A stretch of DNA of 64,000 nt. It comes from JAGQPD01 sp020426865. GTDB lineage: Bacteria; Planctomycetota; Planctomycetia; Pirellulales; Pirellulaceae. The stretch lies in contig JAWKTN010000002.1 of the NCBI GenBank assembly GCA_041399065.1, positions 558,001-622,000 on the forward strand, read 5' to 3'. Under the pieces are notes generated by a model that ran no database searches, had not been told where the DNA came from, and saw nothing but the letters and a program-made list of their open reading frames with translations. Positions 9,510-19,907 of this stretch are shown piece after piece. The translations under genes were made by a program, and so were the position numbers. The stretch's first letter is position 1, and the number at the start of each line of letters is the position of its first letter.

Positions 9510-9759
9510 GTTTGGCAGACAAAATGCTGCGAGCGCCTATCGTCGATTTGTTTCTCAAAGGCTCAAAGACAAATTGGTCAATCCACTCAGCTCTGCATGG
9601 GACGAGTGGGTGATCGGCTCGAAGTCCTTTTTGAAGCGGATGATCAAGCTGGCCGAGAAGCAAGACCCTACCGAACGTCGGCGCGCAGTGCCAAACGGCA
9701 GGAGTTGCAGTCCTCCGCGTACCGCCACCGACGGAAACAAGTCGAGCAAGCCATGCTGA
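9510..9759 (+). pseudogene. C-terminal fragment resembling a REP-associated (RAYT) transposase
   Basis: The frame reads NAASAYRRFVSQRLKDK, then NPLSSAWDEWVIGSKSFL. This resembles the C-terminal part of REP-associated Y1 transposases, which carry an NP...W.LGS..F pattern. The HUH and Tyr catalytic region is absent, replaced by the IS91 terminus at 9509. REP-like palindromes directly downstream fit the usual RAYT-REP association. Family assignment from such a short fragment is tentative. An identical copy lies at 19168-19417. Confidence 0.45.
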
Positions 9760-9838
9760 AAACCGAAAACCAATTTTGACCCTGAATGCCCCACGCGACG
9801 AGCGTCATGTCTGGGATTAACGCAAGTGGCGGTGGTTG

Positions 9839-10015
9839 CAGGGCCGAAGGCCCGCCATTTGCATAGCCCAGCCCGCAGGGCTGGGCTATGAAGGACCCGC
9901 GCGCCCGGTGTGGTCGTCGGGCCGGAGGCCCGGACGACCACACCGGGGGGAATATAACACCATCCGGACCCAGGCCGTTGGCCTGGGCTATGCAAATGGC
10001 GGGCCTTCGGCCCTG
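9839..10015. repeat. REP/BIME-like palindrome pair
   Basis: A 33-bp perfect inverted repeat has arms at 9839-9871 and 9983-10015 (cagggccgaaggcccgcc at the outer end). Between the arms are three smaller hairpins, including one in ggtgtggtcgtc...gacgaccacacc and one in caggccgttggcctg. Structure and GC content resemble bacterial REP doublets. The second copy is at 19497-19670. Confidence 0.8.
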
Positions 10016-10251
10016 GAGGACGCAGCATGCCGCATGCGATCGCTCAGGTTTGCCAAACGGCCGTTGTGCGCAAAGCCCGATGCCTCGAAGCACAGCAGCT
10101 ACGTGGGATATACCCGTAAACGAGAGCGGCTCGATTTCGTAGACTACCAAGCACTCCTGGAAGCCTGGGATGGAACGTAGTAACCTTGCCCGCCCCCACG
10201 TCGAATCGGGGGAGAGCGTCATCGTGTTTGACCGCGCAGCGGTCGCTGAGG

Positions 10252-10803
10252 CGACGAAGACCCCGAAGCCGACTGCAACAGGAAGTGTCCTTTCTGCGGC
10301 GAGCGGAAGCTGCGCTTTGTCGACCTTCTGCGCGCCGAGATCGGATGGGCCGTCCACGGCGCGACCGTACCGCGCCGCGCCCGAGAACGCATCAACCGCG
10401 AGCTTACGGCGTACCACTTCATGTCGCCCGCGCCCACCCGTCCACCACCTCGATCGGGAGTCCCGTGATGGAACGCACGCGCATGACCTTCGCTACTGCG
10501 CAGCACGGGTACTGGGCTTCTTCAAATTCACGGCCAACACCGTGTCGCGCTCAGCGTACGCGCCAACCGCACTTCCATGCTCGCTCTGTAGCAGTCGTGA
10601 CGGACGTAAGCACGCCTCCAACCGCGTCCATCCGACTGGCAAGGCGCTCGCCGCAGCACGCGACGCTCATCCGTCGCTAGTTATCGCCGTCTAACGCTCT
10701 AAAAGCAAAGCCCGTGCCAATGAATACATTTTCACCGCTACCGATGCGCCAGTATCGCGTCAGTTCGATTGGGAATCACCTTCTACTTTATTCCCTCTTG
10801 AAC
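10252..10803 (+). mobile_element. IS91-type element 3' end, partial copy (transposase tail plus terminus)
   Basis: Starts abruptly at cgacgaagacc inside the transposase coding sequence and ends with ttgaac. It is near-identical to 18619-19167 and 19908-20456. In this copy the transposase tail is undamaged: the frame reads KCPFCGERKLRFVDLLRAE to a stop at about 10467. The 18.6-kb copy has lost single bases here. No 5' part of the element is attached. Confidence 0.8.
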
Positions 10804-10839
10804 ATTGATCTGCGCAGCCTTTCATGAAACGGCGATGTG

Positions 10840-11612
10840 TCATGTCGCACGAGTTTGTCGGTTCACTGCTTCGACTTTGAATAACGCGGACATGAGCCAG
10901 TGTATCGAATGACCGACGGACAATGAGGCGATTACGCAAAGTATGCAGTTGATCACTGCGATCCAGTATCGCACCTCAACTGAAGTTGAGCCGTCTCTGT
11001 AGTTGCTCTGTGACGCAATTGTATACGGCCAACCGAAATCCTGAATAACGTAGTCTCGAACAAGATCACCACCCTGGTCGTATATTAGTTCCGATCGACT
11101 TGGCATATCCACATTGACAAACAAAAGCCACGCCAGTATTACAACTACCATTGCGAATTCGGTTATTCTTCCTGCTCGAGCCTTCATCTCCGGTCTTGGC
11201 GACCCGACGTACATTGTCGCGTATCCCAAGAGCTCGCTCCTATCAACATCGTACGAGGAACACTAAGAGGATACAAAAATGATCGAATCTTTTCTTGCTC
11301 TTCAAAAACGAAGTAGTGCATCGACCAGCTTGTGTACGTCTCGCTCGAAAACACTTGAAGAACTAAGGCTAACGTAATACCCAAAGCAACTCCCGTCCAA
11401 AGATTTATAGAACGACCGCCTCCTACGAAAATCCTTAGAATGCAGAGTCCGAATACGACGCCGACCCATGCCAAAACATAAACCGTGTTAAACAAATACG
11501 GCAACTGCCTCACCGGCCACAGCACAAGTCCGGCAATTCCACACCATATCGTCAGAATGACAACGGAGCCGCCCGAGCCCTGCATGATTTCACGCCACTT
11601 CCGTGCTGTCAT
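10840..11612 (-). pseudogene. Frameshifted copy of the Rhs-linked membrane protein (putative immunity)
   Basis: The same gene as 20493-21263, but two extra bases (ct) near 11231 shift the frame after LIGA. The protein splits into a 142-residue N-terminal piece and an unlinked C-terminal half. Its start overlaps the stop of the truncated Rhs copy by four bases, as in the intact pair. If translated, only the first three or four membrane helices would be made. Confidence 0.85.
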
Positions 11613-12441
11613 GGAACGACAACGTCAAACGGGCTGTCTTTTGTGTCGGTAAGTCCTGTACCATGGTCAACCACGCAATTATTTCGGCGAGCGCGTATCC
11701 TACATCCGGTGAGTATATGTATGTCGTGCATCATTCTCAGACCGTTACTGCCCGAACCAAACGCACACCCGTGCATTTCTATCTCACAGTCCGGACACCA
11801 TACGCCTACCGGAAACGCGTCGACGGGATTGGTACACAACACAGACGCTTTAATGTTGCCGTTCCCGTCGTCATTCGCTTTTGACCCGCAGCAAAATTTT
11901 CCTTCGCCCATGTGTCCAACGAGAGCCAGTTTACGAATGCAAGTCCCACCTCTGGCAGCATGAACTAGCTTGAAGTAGAGATCGTTAATTGAGTCTATCT
12001 TCAAAGCTGTGTCGTAGGGAAGATTGCCTCTGCCAAATTCGCGGTCAAGTGCCAGGTTATGGTCGTACTCGTTGGAATCTTGCCACCCGATAACTTTCGA
12101 TCCATCATTCGGATCGTAAATCTCTCGCCAGTCTCCAGCGCCAGTATCTTCAATCCGTACCTCTTTGTCAGTATTCTTCGTGTACGGAATTGGCCACACA
12201 ACTACATTTGTCTCTCGCCTTATCTGCGGACCGGCCGGCACAATTGACGTAAGCCCCAACGGGTCGACAGCCGAAGTAATGGAATCCCCCAACAAATAAA
12301 GATTTCTTGTATTTGAATCGTACCCAACCGGATCCCTCGTCACAAACCTCCCCAGCTGCGGATGGTAGTACCGATTCCGGTAGTAAAACATGCCCGTCTC
12401 GACATCTAGCCTGCGTCCTGTGTAAGTGTATGGATTGTCAA
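11609..12441 (-). pseudogene. Orphan Rhs C-terminal tip, 5'-truncated by IS91-type element
   Basis: Encodes the last 277 residues of the Rhs protein at 21260: the core end YYRNRYYHPQLGRFV...DPVGY...DPLGL and the complete 213-residue toxin-like domain. It lacks every upstream RHS repeat because the IS91-type element begins at 12442. An internal ATG at 12391 could start a 260-residue product, but there is no evidence that it does. The arrangement resembles the silent orphan tips seen beside many rhs loci. Confidence 0.85.
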
Positions 12442-12803
12442 CTCGCGTGGATCTCGCGATCTATCCCTGATCACGTGACGCATACGCTTGTCACAGCCTA
12501 AGTTACGTCACGCGATCGTGCATGCCGCCGCGACACGCCACTGTCGTAATTCAGATCATCAACTTCATGGCTCCTGCACGCGCGCGAAGACTTGCCGACC
12601 CTGTGGTGTTGCTTGTCAAAGAACATGCTCACATTATAGCGATTCGCCTCGAAACGGGAATCATTTTATTTTCGTGGGGAAACAGACCGCATACCCCGTG
12701 CCGCGTTTCACCTTGCCAGCAGCAAAAATGTGTGGCTGCCAGGTGACCGCGGGGGCCAGCCCCCGAACCCCCGGGATTTTTCGCTTTGCGTCAAAAGCAA
12801 GTG

Positions 12804-12841
12804 GCGGTATGGCGCGCTTTACCGACAGCCCGCCATACCGC
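12804..12841. terminator. 11-bp hairpin downstream of the recombinase gene
   Basis: gcggtatggcg at 12804-12814 pairs with cgccataccgc at 12831-12841. It lies about 20 bases beyond the stop of the recombinase gene on the minus strand. No U-tract follows, so it may be a structural end of the element rather than an intrinsic terminator. A second short GC hairpin (gggggccagccccc) is at about 12751-12766. Confidence 0.4.
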
Positions 12842-12861
12842 TGGCCCACGAGTGTATCACG

Positions 12862-13761
12862 CTACGACGGATGCGTGCGGTCGTGCACTTCCTTGAGCTT
12901 CGCGACCGATACCCGCGTGTAAATCTGCGTGGTACTGAGGCTCGCGTGACCAAGCATCGCTTGGATAAAGCGCGTGTCGGCGTCATGGTCGAGCATCGAC
13001 GTGGCCAGTGCGTGCCGAAATAAATGACAACTGCCGGTAACCCCCAGCTCGGCGGACGCGACGTAGCGAGAGACCAACGTCGACATCGAGCTGACCGAGA
13101 ACGCGGTACCGAACCGTGTCAGAAAGAGTGCCGTTTCGGTATCCCGCACCAGCAACCGCGGTCGCGACTCTTGCCGGTATTTTTCTAGCCACGCCAATGC
13201 TCGCCGTCCAATCGGCACCATCCGATCCTTGCGTCCTTTCCCTTGCCGGATCGCCAGCACCCCACGTTCCACATCGACGTCGTAAACGTGCAAATGGACA
13301 AGCTCCGCACGGCGAATTCCCGTCGAGTAAAACGTTTCCAAGATCGCTCGGTCACGCAGCCCCAAGGGAGAAAGCAGATCTGTCTGACGAAGCACGTCAT
13401 CGGCTTGGCTGGCCGTAAGGATATGACGCGGCAGTGGGGAGCCGAGTTTGGGAAGTTCCAACTCGGCAGCCGGGTTGTGCAGGATCTGCTGCTGTCGCAG
13501 CAGATAGCGAAACCAGGCCCGGACCGAACAGAGTTGCAAGAACTGTTGGCGATAGGAAGCGGGCTTGTTCGTGCGCGCACTGGGGCGCGTCGCGAGATGC
13601 CGCTGGTAGCGTTCCAACATGTGTCGTGTCAACTCGGTGGGCCGCGTGATCGATCGCTCCTCAGCCCACACGATCAGATCATTTAAGTGCCTTCGCCGCT
13701 GATGGATGGTCGCCTCCGCATAGTTGCGATCCCGCAACCACGTGAGAAACCCGACGTGCAA
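12862..13761 (-). CDS. Tyrosine recombinase (XerC/D-like integrase)
   Basis: About 299 residues. The N-terminal SAM-like DNA-binding domain (FLTWLRDRNYAEATIHQRR) is followed by the catalytic domain with Arg in YSTGIRRAEL, Lys in GKGRKDRMVPIG, the HLFRHALATS His-x-x-Arg box, GHASLSTTQIY and the nucleophile Tyr in IYTRV. It cuts and rejoins DNA. Its place inside an IS91-type element suggests a role in resolution or circular intermediates. The frame begins with TTG at 13761. An ATG at 13832 with a sensible N terminus (MARKGDRSPKVIQE) is one base out of frame, so the gene may carry a single-base frameshift near 13765. Confidence 0.85.
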   Translation of the reverse strand: MHVGFLTWLRDRNYAEATIHQRRRHLNDLIVWAEERSITRPTELTRHMLERYQRHLATRPSARTNKPASYRQQFLQLCSVRAWFRYLLRQQQILHNPAAELELPKLGSPLPRHILTASQADDVLRQTDLLSPLGLRDRAILETFYSTGIRRAELVHLHVYDVDVERGVLAIRQGKGRKDRMVPIGRRALAWLEKYRQESRPRLLVRDTETALFLTRFGTAFSVSSMSTLVSRYVASAELGVTGSCHLFRHALATSMLDHDADTRFIQAMLGHASLSTTQIYTRVSVAKLKEVHDRTHPS

Positions 13762-14084
13762 CGTCCCGAGGCTCCAAGCATGTTTCTTGTCTCCTGGATC
13801 ACTTTGGGAGATCGATCGCCTTTACGTGCCATGATGGTGGTACTCCTGTCTGGTCAAATTGCCGAGAAAAAGAAACAAACAATCGAAACCGCAGGCTCGC
13901 TTTCGAAACGGGCTGCCGTGGTGGTTGTGCCGCGAGTGGGAATGGATAAGTCGAGCCACCGAGCGAGTGGAGTGGCAGTTAGATGACACGGCGCAGCGGG
14001 CGGCTATTCATGCCTCCGGCAGCGAAAACGAGGAAGTTCGCCGCAAGTCGTTGTTCTATCACGCGTTAACGCGAATTGTGGTCC

Positions 14085-14128
14085 GCTCGAATGGGGCTCG
14101 AATACCGCTCGAATAGGGCTCGATTCGC
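14085..14128. repeat. Four tandem 11-bp iterons
   Basis: gctcgaat recurs at 14085, 14096 and 14107, with a variant gctcgatt at 14118 (exact 11-bp spacing), and a further copy at 14139. Repeats one helical turn apart are typical of protein-binding arrays. They lie between the end of the primase-like gene and the recombinase gene inside the mobile element. Confidence 0.7.
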
Positions 14129-14171
14129 CCGGCCAATCGCTCGAATCCCCTGACTGGGTGGTAAGCAATTG

Positions 14172-16732
14172 TCATCGTACCTCCCCTAGTGCGAGCTCCT
14201 TGGTGGGAATAATCCCCAACTGAAATCGATCTCCGTGTCGGCCTTGGCCTTCGTAGAGCAGCTCGTATTCCCGCTCATTGCCGCGCCCGGTGCGGTAGGC
14301 CACGACGTATTCCAGTTCGACGAGCCTCGCAAGGTGCGTCCGCAGACTAAAATCGCTCCAACCGAGCGCTCGCGCAGTTCCCGCTGCTTAAAGCGGACTT
14401 GCAGTCGCGGGCGCTGCTCGCGCATCGCCCGCTGGGTGATGTGATCATCGAGCAGCATCAGGAGCTGACGCGTTTCAGGCATTAAGGCATCGAGACTTTG
14501 CCCAAACGCTTCACAGGTGAGCCGCCCGGCAAGCTCGACGTCATCAAGGGTCGCCACCACGCACGGTTGACCGGCTGGATCCTGAATGCGTTTTCGCTGG
14601 TACTGGTAGAGTAGCGTCACGGCAGCGATCAACGTCAAATACTTTTCGTGATCCCGCCGCATCCGCGTTTGATCGCGACGAAACGTCAACCGCTCGGCCC
14701 AGGGGATCACCACGCGATAGCGTTTGAGTAGCCGCTGGGCGTTCTGATGCGTGCGGCGGACCGGGTCCACGTGGGCCGTGCTCGTGGGGCCCTCCAGTGT
14801 GTAGCGTGCCCGCTGCAGTGCGTGGATCGCGGCGGTCTGCTCCGGCGATTCATTGACGCGGAGCGTCAGGCAACGGTTCTGCAATTCTCCGTCAGGCGTC
14901 TCGGCCGTTGTCGTCAGAAACATCATCACCGGCCCTTCCACTTCGTACTGCTGCGTGCTGTGGCGGCCCGTGTGCTGGTCCTTACCAGCGCTGGCGATCC
15001 GCAAGTGGCCATCGCTTTGCAAGAGTTTCAGTGCGTAGCTCGCCTCGGTCACACCTTGCTCTTCGGCAACCGCAAAAATCTTGTGACGCAATTCCTGCTG
15101 GCCCATGTAGTAAAGCGATTGACCGGTCAGCGCCGAATACCGCAGCACGGTCTCCGGTGGCATCAGGGCCAAGGTGTGATCCATGAGCGTCGTCTTGCCA
15201 GCCGCCGATGACGATTGAATCAACACCGCGAGCGGTTGATCCAGAAGCCGCGAGACGCAGGCGAGGTAACAAAGCTGCTTGTTGGCTGCTTCCCCGACCA
15301 GGCCGCAGCGTTCGTAGTCCCCCGCCACGCGATGAAGGAGTTTTGGATCATGAAGCAGTGCCAGCGCCTGATCGCTCGGGCCCGGTCACGTCCAGTGGCT
15401 GTGGCACGGCAGGCTTGAGCACGCTGGCCACATGCTGCTCCTGGAGCGTTTCCAGCTGTTGTAGCAGCGCACCTAAGTCCCGCTTGATCTGTTCTTCCAG
15501 CACGTGGAGTTCATCTGCCGCTTCGCGAATCAACATCTTGCGTTGCGTCGCGGAGTAGAGATCGAGCAGCGTCACATGAAATAGTCCATCACGACAAACG
15601 CGGAGATTGATCTTTAAGTGCTGCAGCGAAAGATTCTGGCCGAGGCCGCGTACGCGGTAGTGCCGATCGTCAAACGTAAAGTGGAGATCTTGGCTCAGAT
15701 CGAGTGCCGCTTGTTCGGAGCTACGCTCCTCCGGCGTTGTCTGCTCGACGATTGGTGCCGGGGGCGGAAGTTCGGCTTCGGCAGCCGCGCGAACATCCTC
15801 TTCCTCGGGGGCTTTCCATTGACCTCTGCATGGAGCGGGGACGGCTGGTCCTCGCGGGCGAGGACGGGGAAGGTCATCGTAGTGCCAGAGCGCGAGAGCC
15901 GTTCTTGGACGAGCACGACGAGCTGCGCGGGGCCCGATCGCAGCAGCACATCGTTCGCATCGCGATTGGCGGGAAACGTGAGGGCCAGGACCTCGAGGCC
16001 CGCTTGCGTCAGGCGTGACGCGACGGCTTCGCCGTGCGTCACGCCCTGCTTCGTGTTACGAAACGCCAGCACAACGCGACTGGCGGTCGACTCGGTAAGC
16101 GTCGCTACCAGATCGTCCCCGATCGTGGCTTGCTCATGCCAGGTGCAGGTAACGTTGCGCAACCGAGCCGACCAGAAGCTCAGCGCATTGAGCGGACTAT
16201 CGGTGAGAATCACCGTATCGGTGCCAGAGAGGCCAGCGGCGTTGAATACGCCGCGCCGATCGGCTGGCGCCGAAAGGTAGCAGTGGAGCTCGGTTCCCCG
16301 CACGAGGTTCCGCGTCGCCTTGCGACCGTAGATATCGATGAGCGCTCCCGCTGCGTCATAGATCGGCAGCGTGAGACTGCCATTAAAGTGACCGTGGCCA
16401 CTTTCGCGCAACAGGCCCAACTGCTGCAGCCTGGCGCGAAGCGCTTTACCTGCATGGGTTTTGGGGCCGGGGAGCAGTGCTCCCAGGCGCCGATCGGCAA
16501 ACCCCCAGCCAAACGTCGTCAGTAGTTCGGGATGGACCAGACCTCGCCGTGCAAGCGACTGCTGCGCGCCGCCATCTGCCACGAGGCACCGCTGGTACCA
16601 CTCGGCCACCTGTGAGAGCAGTGCCCGATCATCGGTCGTGGGATCGAGCCACGGTTCGGGAAGCGACGAGCAAGAGCCGGAAGACGAATCGTGCGCAGCG
16701 CGCACCGGGAGCGCAGACGTAGTGGCAGACAT
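14172..16732 (-). pseudogene. TOPRIM primase-like/ATPase gene of the mobile element, frameshifted
   Basis: The gene reads in three pieces. The first (16732 to about 15700) has a TOPRIM-like domain (TDSPLNALSF, then VVLAFRNTKQG and FPANRDANDVLL). The second (about 15700-15350) is a charged helical linker. The third (to 14172) is an ATPase with Walker A SSSAAGKTTL, a Walker-B-like KIFAVAEEQG and a C-terminal winged-helix text (GWSDFSLRTHLARLVELEYV) that appears only after another shift near 14370. At least three frameshifts are needed to restore about 850 residues. The acidic TOPRIM residues expected in YDRDEAG-type motifs are replaced by FRNTKQG. It is a decayed replication helper of the IS91-type element. 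Confidence 0.75.
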
Positions 16733-17232
16733 GAAAAAACTCCTGGGAAAAAAGCAGGACAGAAAAACAGCACACCGAAACGAAAGAAGGACCCATCGAT
16801 CCGCCAGCGCGGACGCCGAGCCTTAACGACCGCTCCATCCTCTTGCGTTCTCTTCAGGCCCAAGCGGGCATCCGTGCGCAAGCGCGGGGCAGCTCCACGG
16901 GATGTCCACAGGTGGCATCCCGGGCCGCAGCCTTAAGAGAGCGGCAAGAGGACTCCGCTTGTCAAGTGGGGAAGACCGTCGCCGAAAAAAACTTTTGGAA
17001 ACGTTGGGAAACTGACACCGACAACTTGGTAAGCCGCGGCCTCGCCGCTCTGCGGTACTGCGACCGCTGCAACCGGCACGAATGTCTTCACCGTGCGGTT
17101 CACACCGGCTTGCTTGTCCTCTGATCCGCGTTGCTCTCGGCTCCGTGCCGCGGCGCTCACCTACGTTTGGGTAGCGCCGATGTCGACCTCCCAGCGCGCA
17201 CCTCCCCCTTGCCTCCCTCCCCCGAATACCAG
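16733..17232. other. Divergent spacer of the mobile element
   Basis: About 500 bases between the divergent primase-like and transposase genes. It holds A-rich runs and short GC hairpins but no convincing gene. Promoters for both sides would be expected here, but I cannot pick a reliable -35/-10 pair. Confidence 0.5.
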
Positions 17233-18832
17233 ATGTCTCCGCTCGCCTTCTCGACGGCCGGTTGTTCGCACGATCCGATCGTCACCGTCAGCCCGGACTC
17301 GCAGGCATGTGACACTGCCTGGCAGCAGCAACAAGAACGGCTGACGGTGACCCGCGTGCTGCGGAATTATCTGGCCGAGTTTTTACAGCAGGAAGGACCG
17401 CGCGTCAGTATCCATGTTCGCCACAAGCTGGAGCGTTTGGCTGCCTGCCACACCGATCTCTACGGCGGCCATCTTTGGCAGTGCGGTAATTGTGGCGAGG
17501 AGCACCATTCGTATAACGGCTGTCGTGATCGTGCCTGTCCGGCGTGTGCCGCCGCCAGCCACGGACCGTGGCTCGAGCTGATGCAATCCTGGATGCTCCC
17601 CATCGACTACTATCAAGTCGTGTTTACCACGCCCCATGAACTCAATCCGATCATTGGCGAGAATCTCGCGGTCTGTTACCAATTGCACGCCGATGCCGCG
17701 CGCGAAGCGCTCTGTCGCCTCGCGGCTCACCCACAGCATGGCGTATCCGCTCGCATCGGCATGGTGATGGTGCTGCACACCTGGGGACAGCGTCTGCTGC
17801 GCCACGTGCACTACCATGTACTCGTCCCTGGCGGCGGCATCTCGCTCGAGACCGGCCAGTGGGTGACCTTCCCCGAGCGACGATTCTTTCTCGATCCCAC
17901 CGTGCTGATGGAAACGTATCGCGATCTTTATCTCAAAAAACTACGCCGCCGCTATCGCGCTGGGAAACTGCAATTGCCGCCAGAGCTCGGAGCACTCGCT
18001 GACGATGAGCAAGCGTTTCGCCAGTGGCTTGCGCCACTTTCGGCCAAGCCCTGGGTGATCCACTGCGGCACGCGGGAAGATACGTTCCGGCAAGACGCTG
18101 CCTTTCGGTATCTGTCCCACTATGTCACGGGCACCGCGATCAGTGACGCGCGCATCTTAAGCGACGAAGACGGGCAAGTCACGATTCGCTACAAGGACTA
18201 CCGCGATGGCCGTGCGCAAAAAACCGAAACCATGCCCGGCGCAGAGTTCGTGGAGCGATTCGCCTTGCACATCCTGCCACCGCACTTTCGGCGACTGCGC
18301 TACGGCGGCTTCCAGCGCCACGCAGCGCGAGGCGGCACTCCGCCTGGCCCGGACAGCCTTGGGCGTCCCCGAGCCGCAAGACGAGTCTGCGAACCAAGCA
18401 GCTACGGACAAGTTCGTGGAGTCTGCTCGCATGGCTCCGTTGGAGGACGCCGCTACGGACAGTGAAGTAGCAGCCAGTGGCGAACCAATGAGTGGCGGAC
18501 CATTGCTGACTGAAAGTGCCACGGACAGTACTGCTCTTGCGGTTACCTCTCCGACCGTCGATGTGGCAACGAACGCTTCGACAGAACTCAATCCGTCACG
18601 CAATACTGATGCCACGCCCGACGAAGACCCCGAAGCCGACTGCAACAGGAAGTGTCCTTTCTGCGGCGAGCGGAAGCGCGCTTTGTCGACCTTCTGCGCG
18701 CCGAGATCGGATGGGCCGTCCACGGCGCGACCGTACCGCGCGCGCCCGAGAACGCATCAACCGCGAGCTTACGGCGTACCACTTCATGTCGCCGCGCCCA
18801 CCCGTCCACCACCTCGATCGGGAGTCCCGTGA
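17233..18832 (+). pseudogene. IS91-family (HUH/Y2) transposase, frameshifted near the C terminus
   Basis: The start is the ATG at 17233 (the TTG 34 codons earlier has no domain content). The N-terminal zinc-binding cluster reads CGNCGEEHH and CRDRACPAC. The HUH motif is in LLRHVHYHVLVPGG, and the tyrosine region is FRYLSHYVTGTAISD. After RLRYGGF at about 18310 the frame must shift by one base to give EAALRLARTALG and the distal Zn-binding CPFCG. Single-base losses follow at about 18674, 18740 and 18791 relative to the copies at 10.3 and 20.0 kb. IS91 transposases nick and transfer single strands in rolling-circle transposition. This copy looks inactive unless rescued by programmed frameshifting. 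Confidence 0.8.
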
Positions 18833-19167
18833 TGGAACGCACGCGCATGACCTTCGCTACTGCGCAGCACGGGTACTGGGCTTCTTCAAATTCACGGCCA
18901 ACACCGTGTCGCGCTCAGCGTACGCGCCAACCGCACTTCCATGCTCGCTCTGTAGCAGTCGTGACGGACGTAAGCACGCCTCCAACCGCGTCCATCCGAC
19001 TGGCAAGGCGCTCGCCGCAGCACGCGACGCTCATCCGTCGCTAGTTATCGCCGTCTAACGCTCTAAAAGCAAAGCCCGTGCCAATGAATACATTTTCACC
19101 GCTACCGATGCGCCAGTATCGCGTCAGTTCGATTGGGAATCACCTTCTACTTTATTCCCTCTTGAAC

Positions 19168-19417
19168 GTTTGGCAGACAAAATGCTGCGAGCGCCTATCG
19201 TCGATTTGTTTCTCAAAGGCTCAAAGACAAATTGGTCAATCCACTCAGCTCTGCATGGGACGAGTGGGTGATCGGCTCGAAGTCCTTTTTGAAGCGGATG
19301 ATCAAGCTGGCCGAGAAGCAAGACCCTACCGAACGTCGGCGCGCAGTGCCAAACGGCAGGAGTTGCAGTCCTCCGCGTACCGCCACCGACGGAAACAAGT
19401 CGAGCAAGCCATGCTGA
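19168..19417 (+). pseudogene. RAYT-like transposase fragment, second copy
   Basis: Same sequence as 9510-9759: NPLSSAWDEWVIGSKSFL followed by ERRRAVP. It is truncated at the 5' side by the IS91 terminus and has no catalytic residues. Confidence 0.45.
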
Positions 19418-19907
19418 AAACCGAAAACCAATTTTGACCCTGAATGCCCCACGCGACGAGCGTCATGTCTGGGATTAACGCAAGTGGCGGTGGTTGCAGG
19501 GCCGAAGGCCCGCCATTTGCATAGCCCAGCCCGCAGGGCTGGGCTATGAAGGACCCTGGCGGTGTGGTCGTCCGGGCCGGAGGCCCGGACGACCACACCG
19601 GGGGGAATATAACACCATCCGGACCCAGGCCGTTGGCCTGGGCTATGCAAATGGCGGGCCTTCGGCCCTGGAGGACGCAGCATGCCGCATGCGATCGCTC
19701 AGGTTTGCCAAACGGCCGTTGTGCGCAAAGCCCGATGCCTCGAAGCACAGCAGCTACGTGGGATATACCCGTAAACGAGAGCGGCTCGATTTCGTAGACT
19801 ACCAAGCACTCCTGGAAGCCTGGGATGGAACGTAGTAACCTTGCCCGCCCCCCACGTCGAATCGGGGGAGAGCGTCATTGTGTTTGACCGCGCAGCGGTC
19901 GCTGAGG

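Larger units (their letters stand above)
9510..12441. repeat. 2.9-kb direct repeat, left copy (partner at 19168-22092)
   Basis: Nearly base-identical to 19168-22092. It contains a RAYT-like fragment, REP-like palindromes, an IS91 3' end (10252-10803), the immunity-like gene and the last 830 bp of the Rhs gene. Differences are a handful of small indels, one of which breaks the immunity frame. The right edge is the left end of the IS91-type element, where the Rhs sequence stops abruptly after gtcaa. Confidence 0.9.
12442..19167 (+). mobile_element. IS91-type composite element with tyrosine recombinase and TOPRIM-ATPase genes
   Basis: The left boundary is where the Rhs copy at 12441 stops. The right boundary is the ttgaac shared by all four termini. 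Inside are a Y2/HUH transposase on the plus strand and, on the minus strand, a tyrosine recombinase and a primase-like TOPRIM plus ATPase gene. IS91 elements move by rolling-circle transposition without target duplication, and none is seen here. The primase and transposase genes are frameshifted, so this copy is probably not autonomous. Confidence 0.75.

Noticed and set aside
9555..10694. Several 100-250 codon frames over the REP-like region and IS91 ends
   Set aside because: They arise from palindromic GC-rich DNA and from out-of-frame transposase sequence. The only real coding text there is the fragmentary transposase ends.
14085..14146. CRISPR array
   Set aside because: Repeats are 8-11 bp with no spacer pattern of CRISPR size. 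No CRISPR array was found anywhere in the window.
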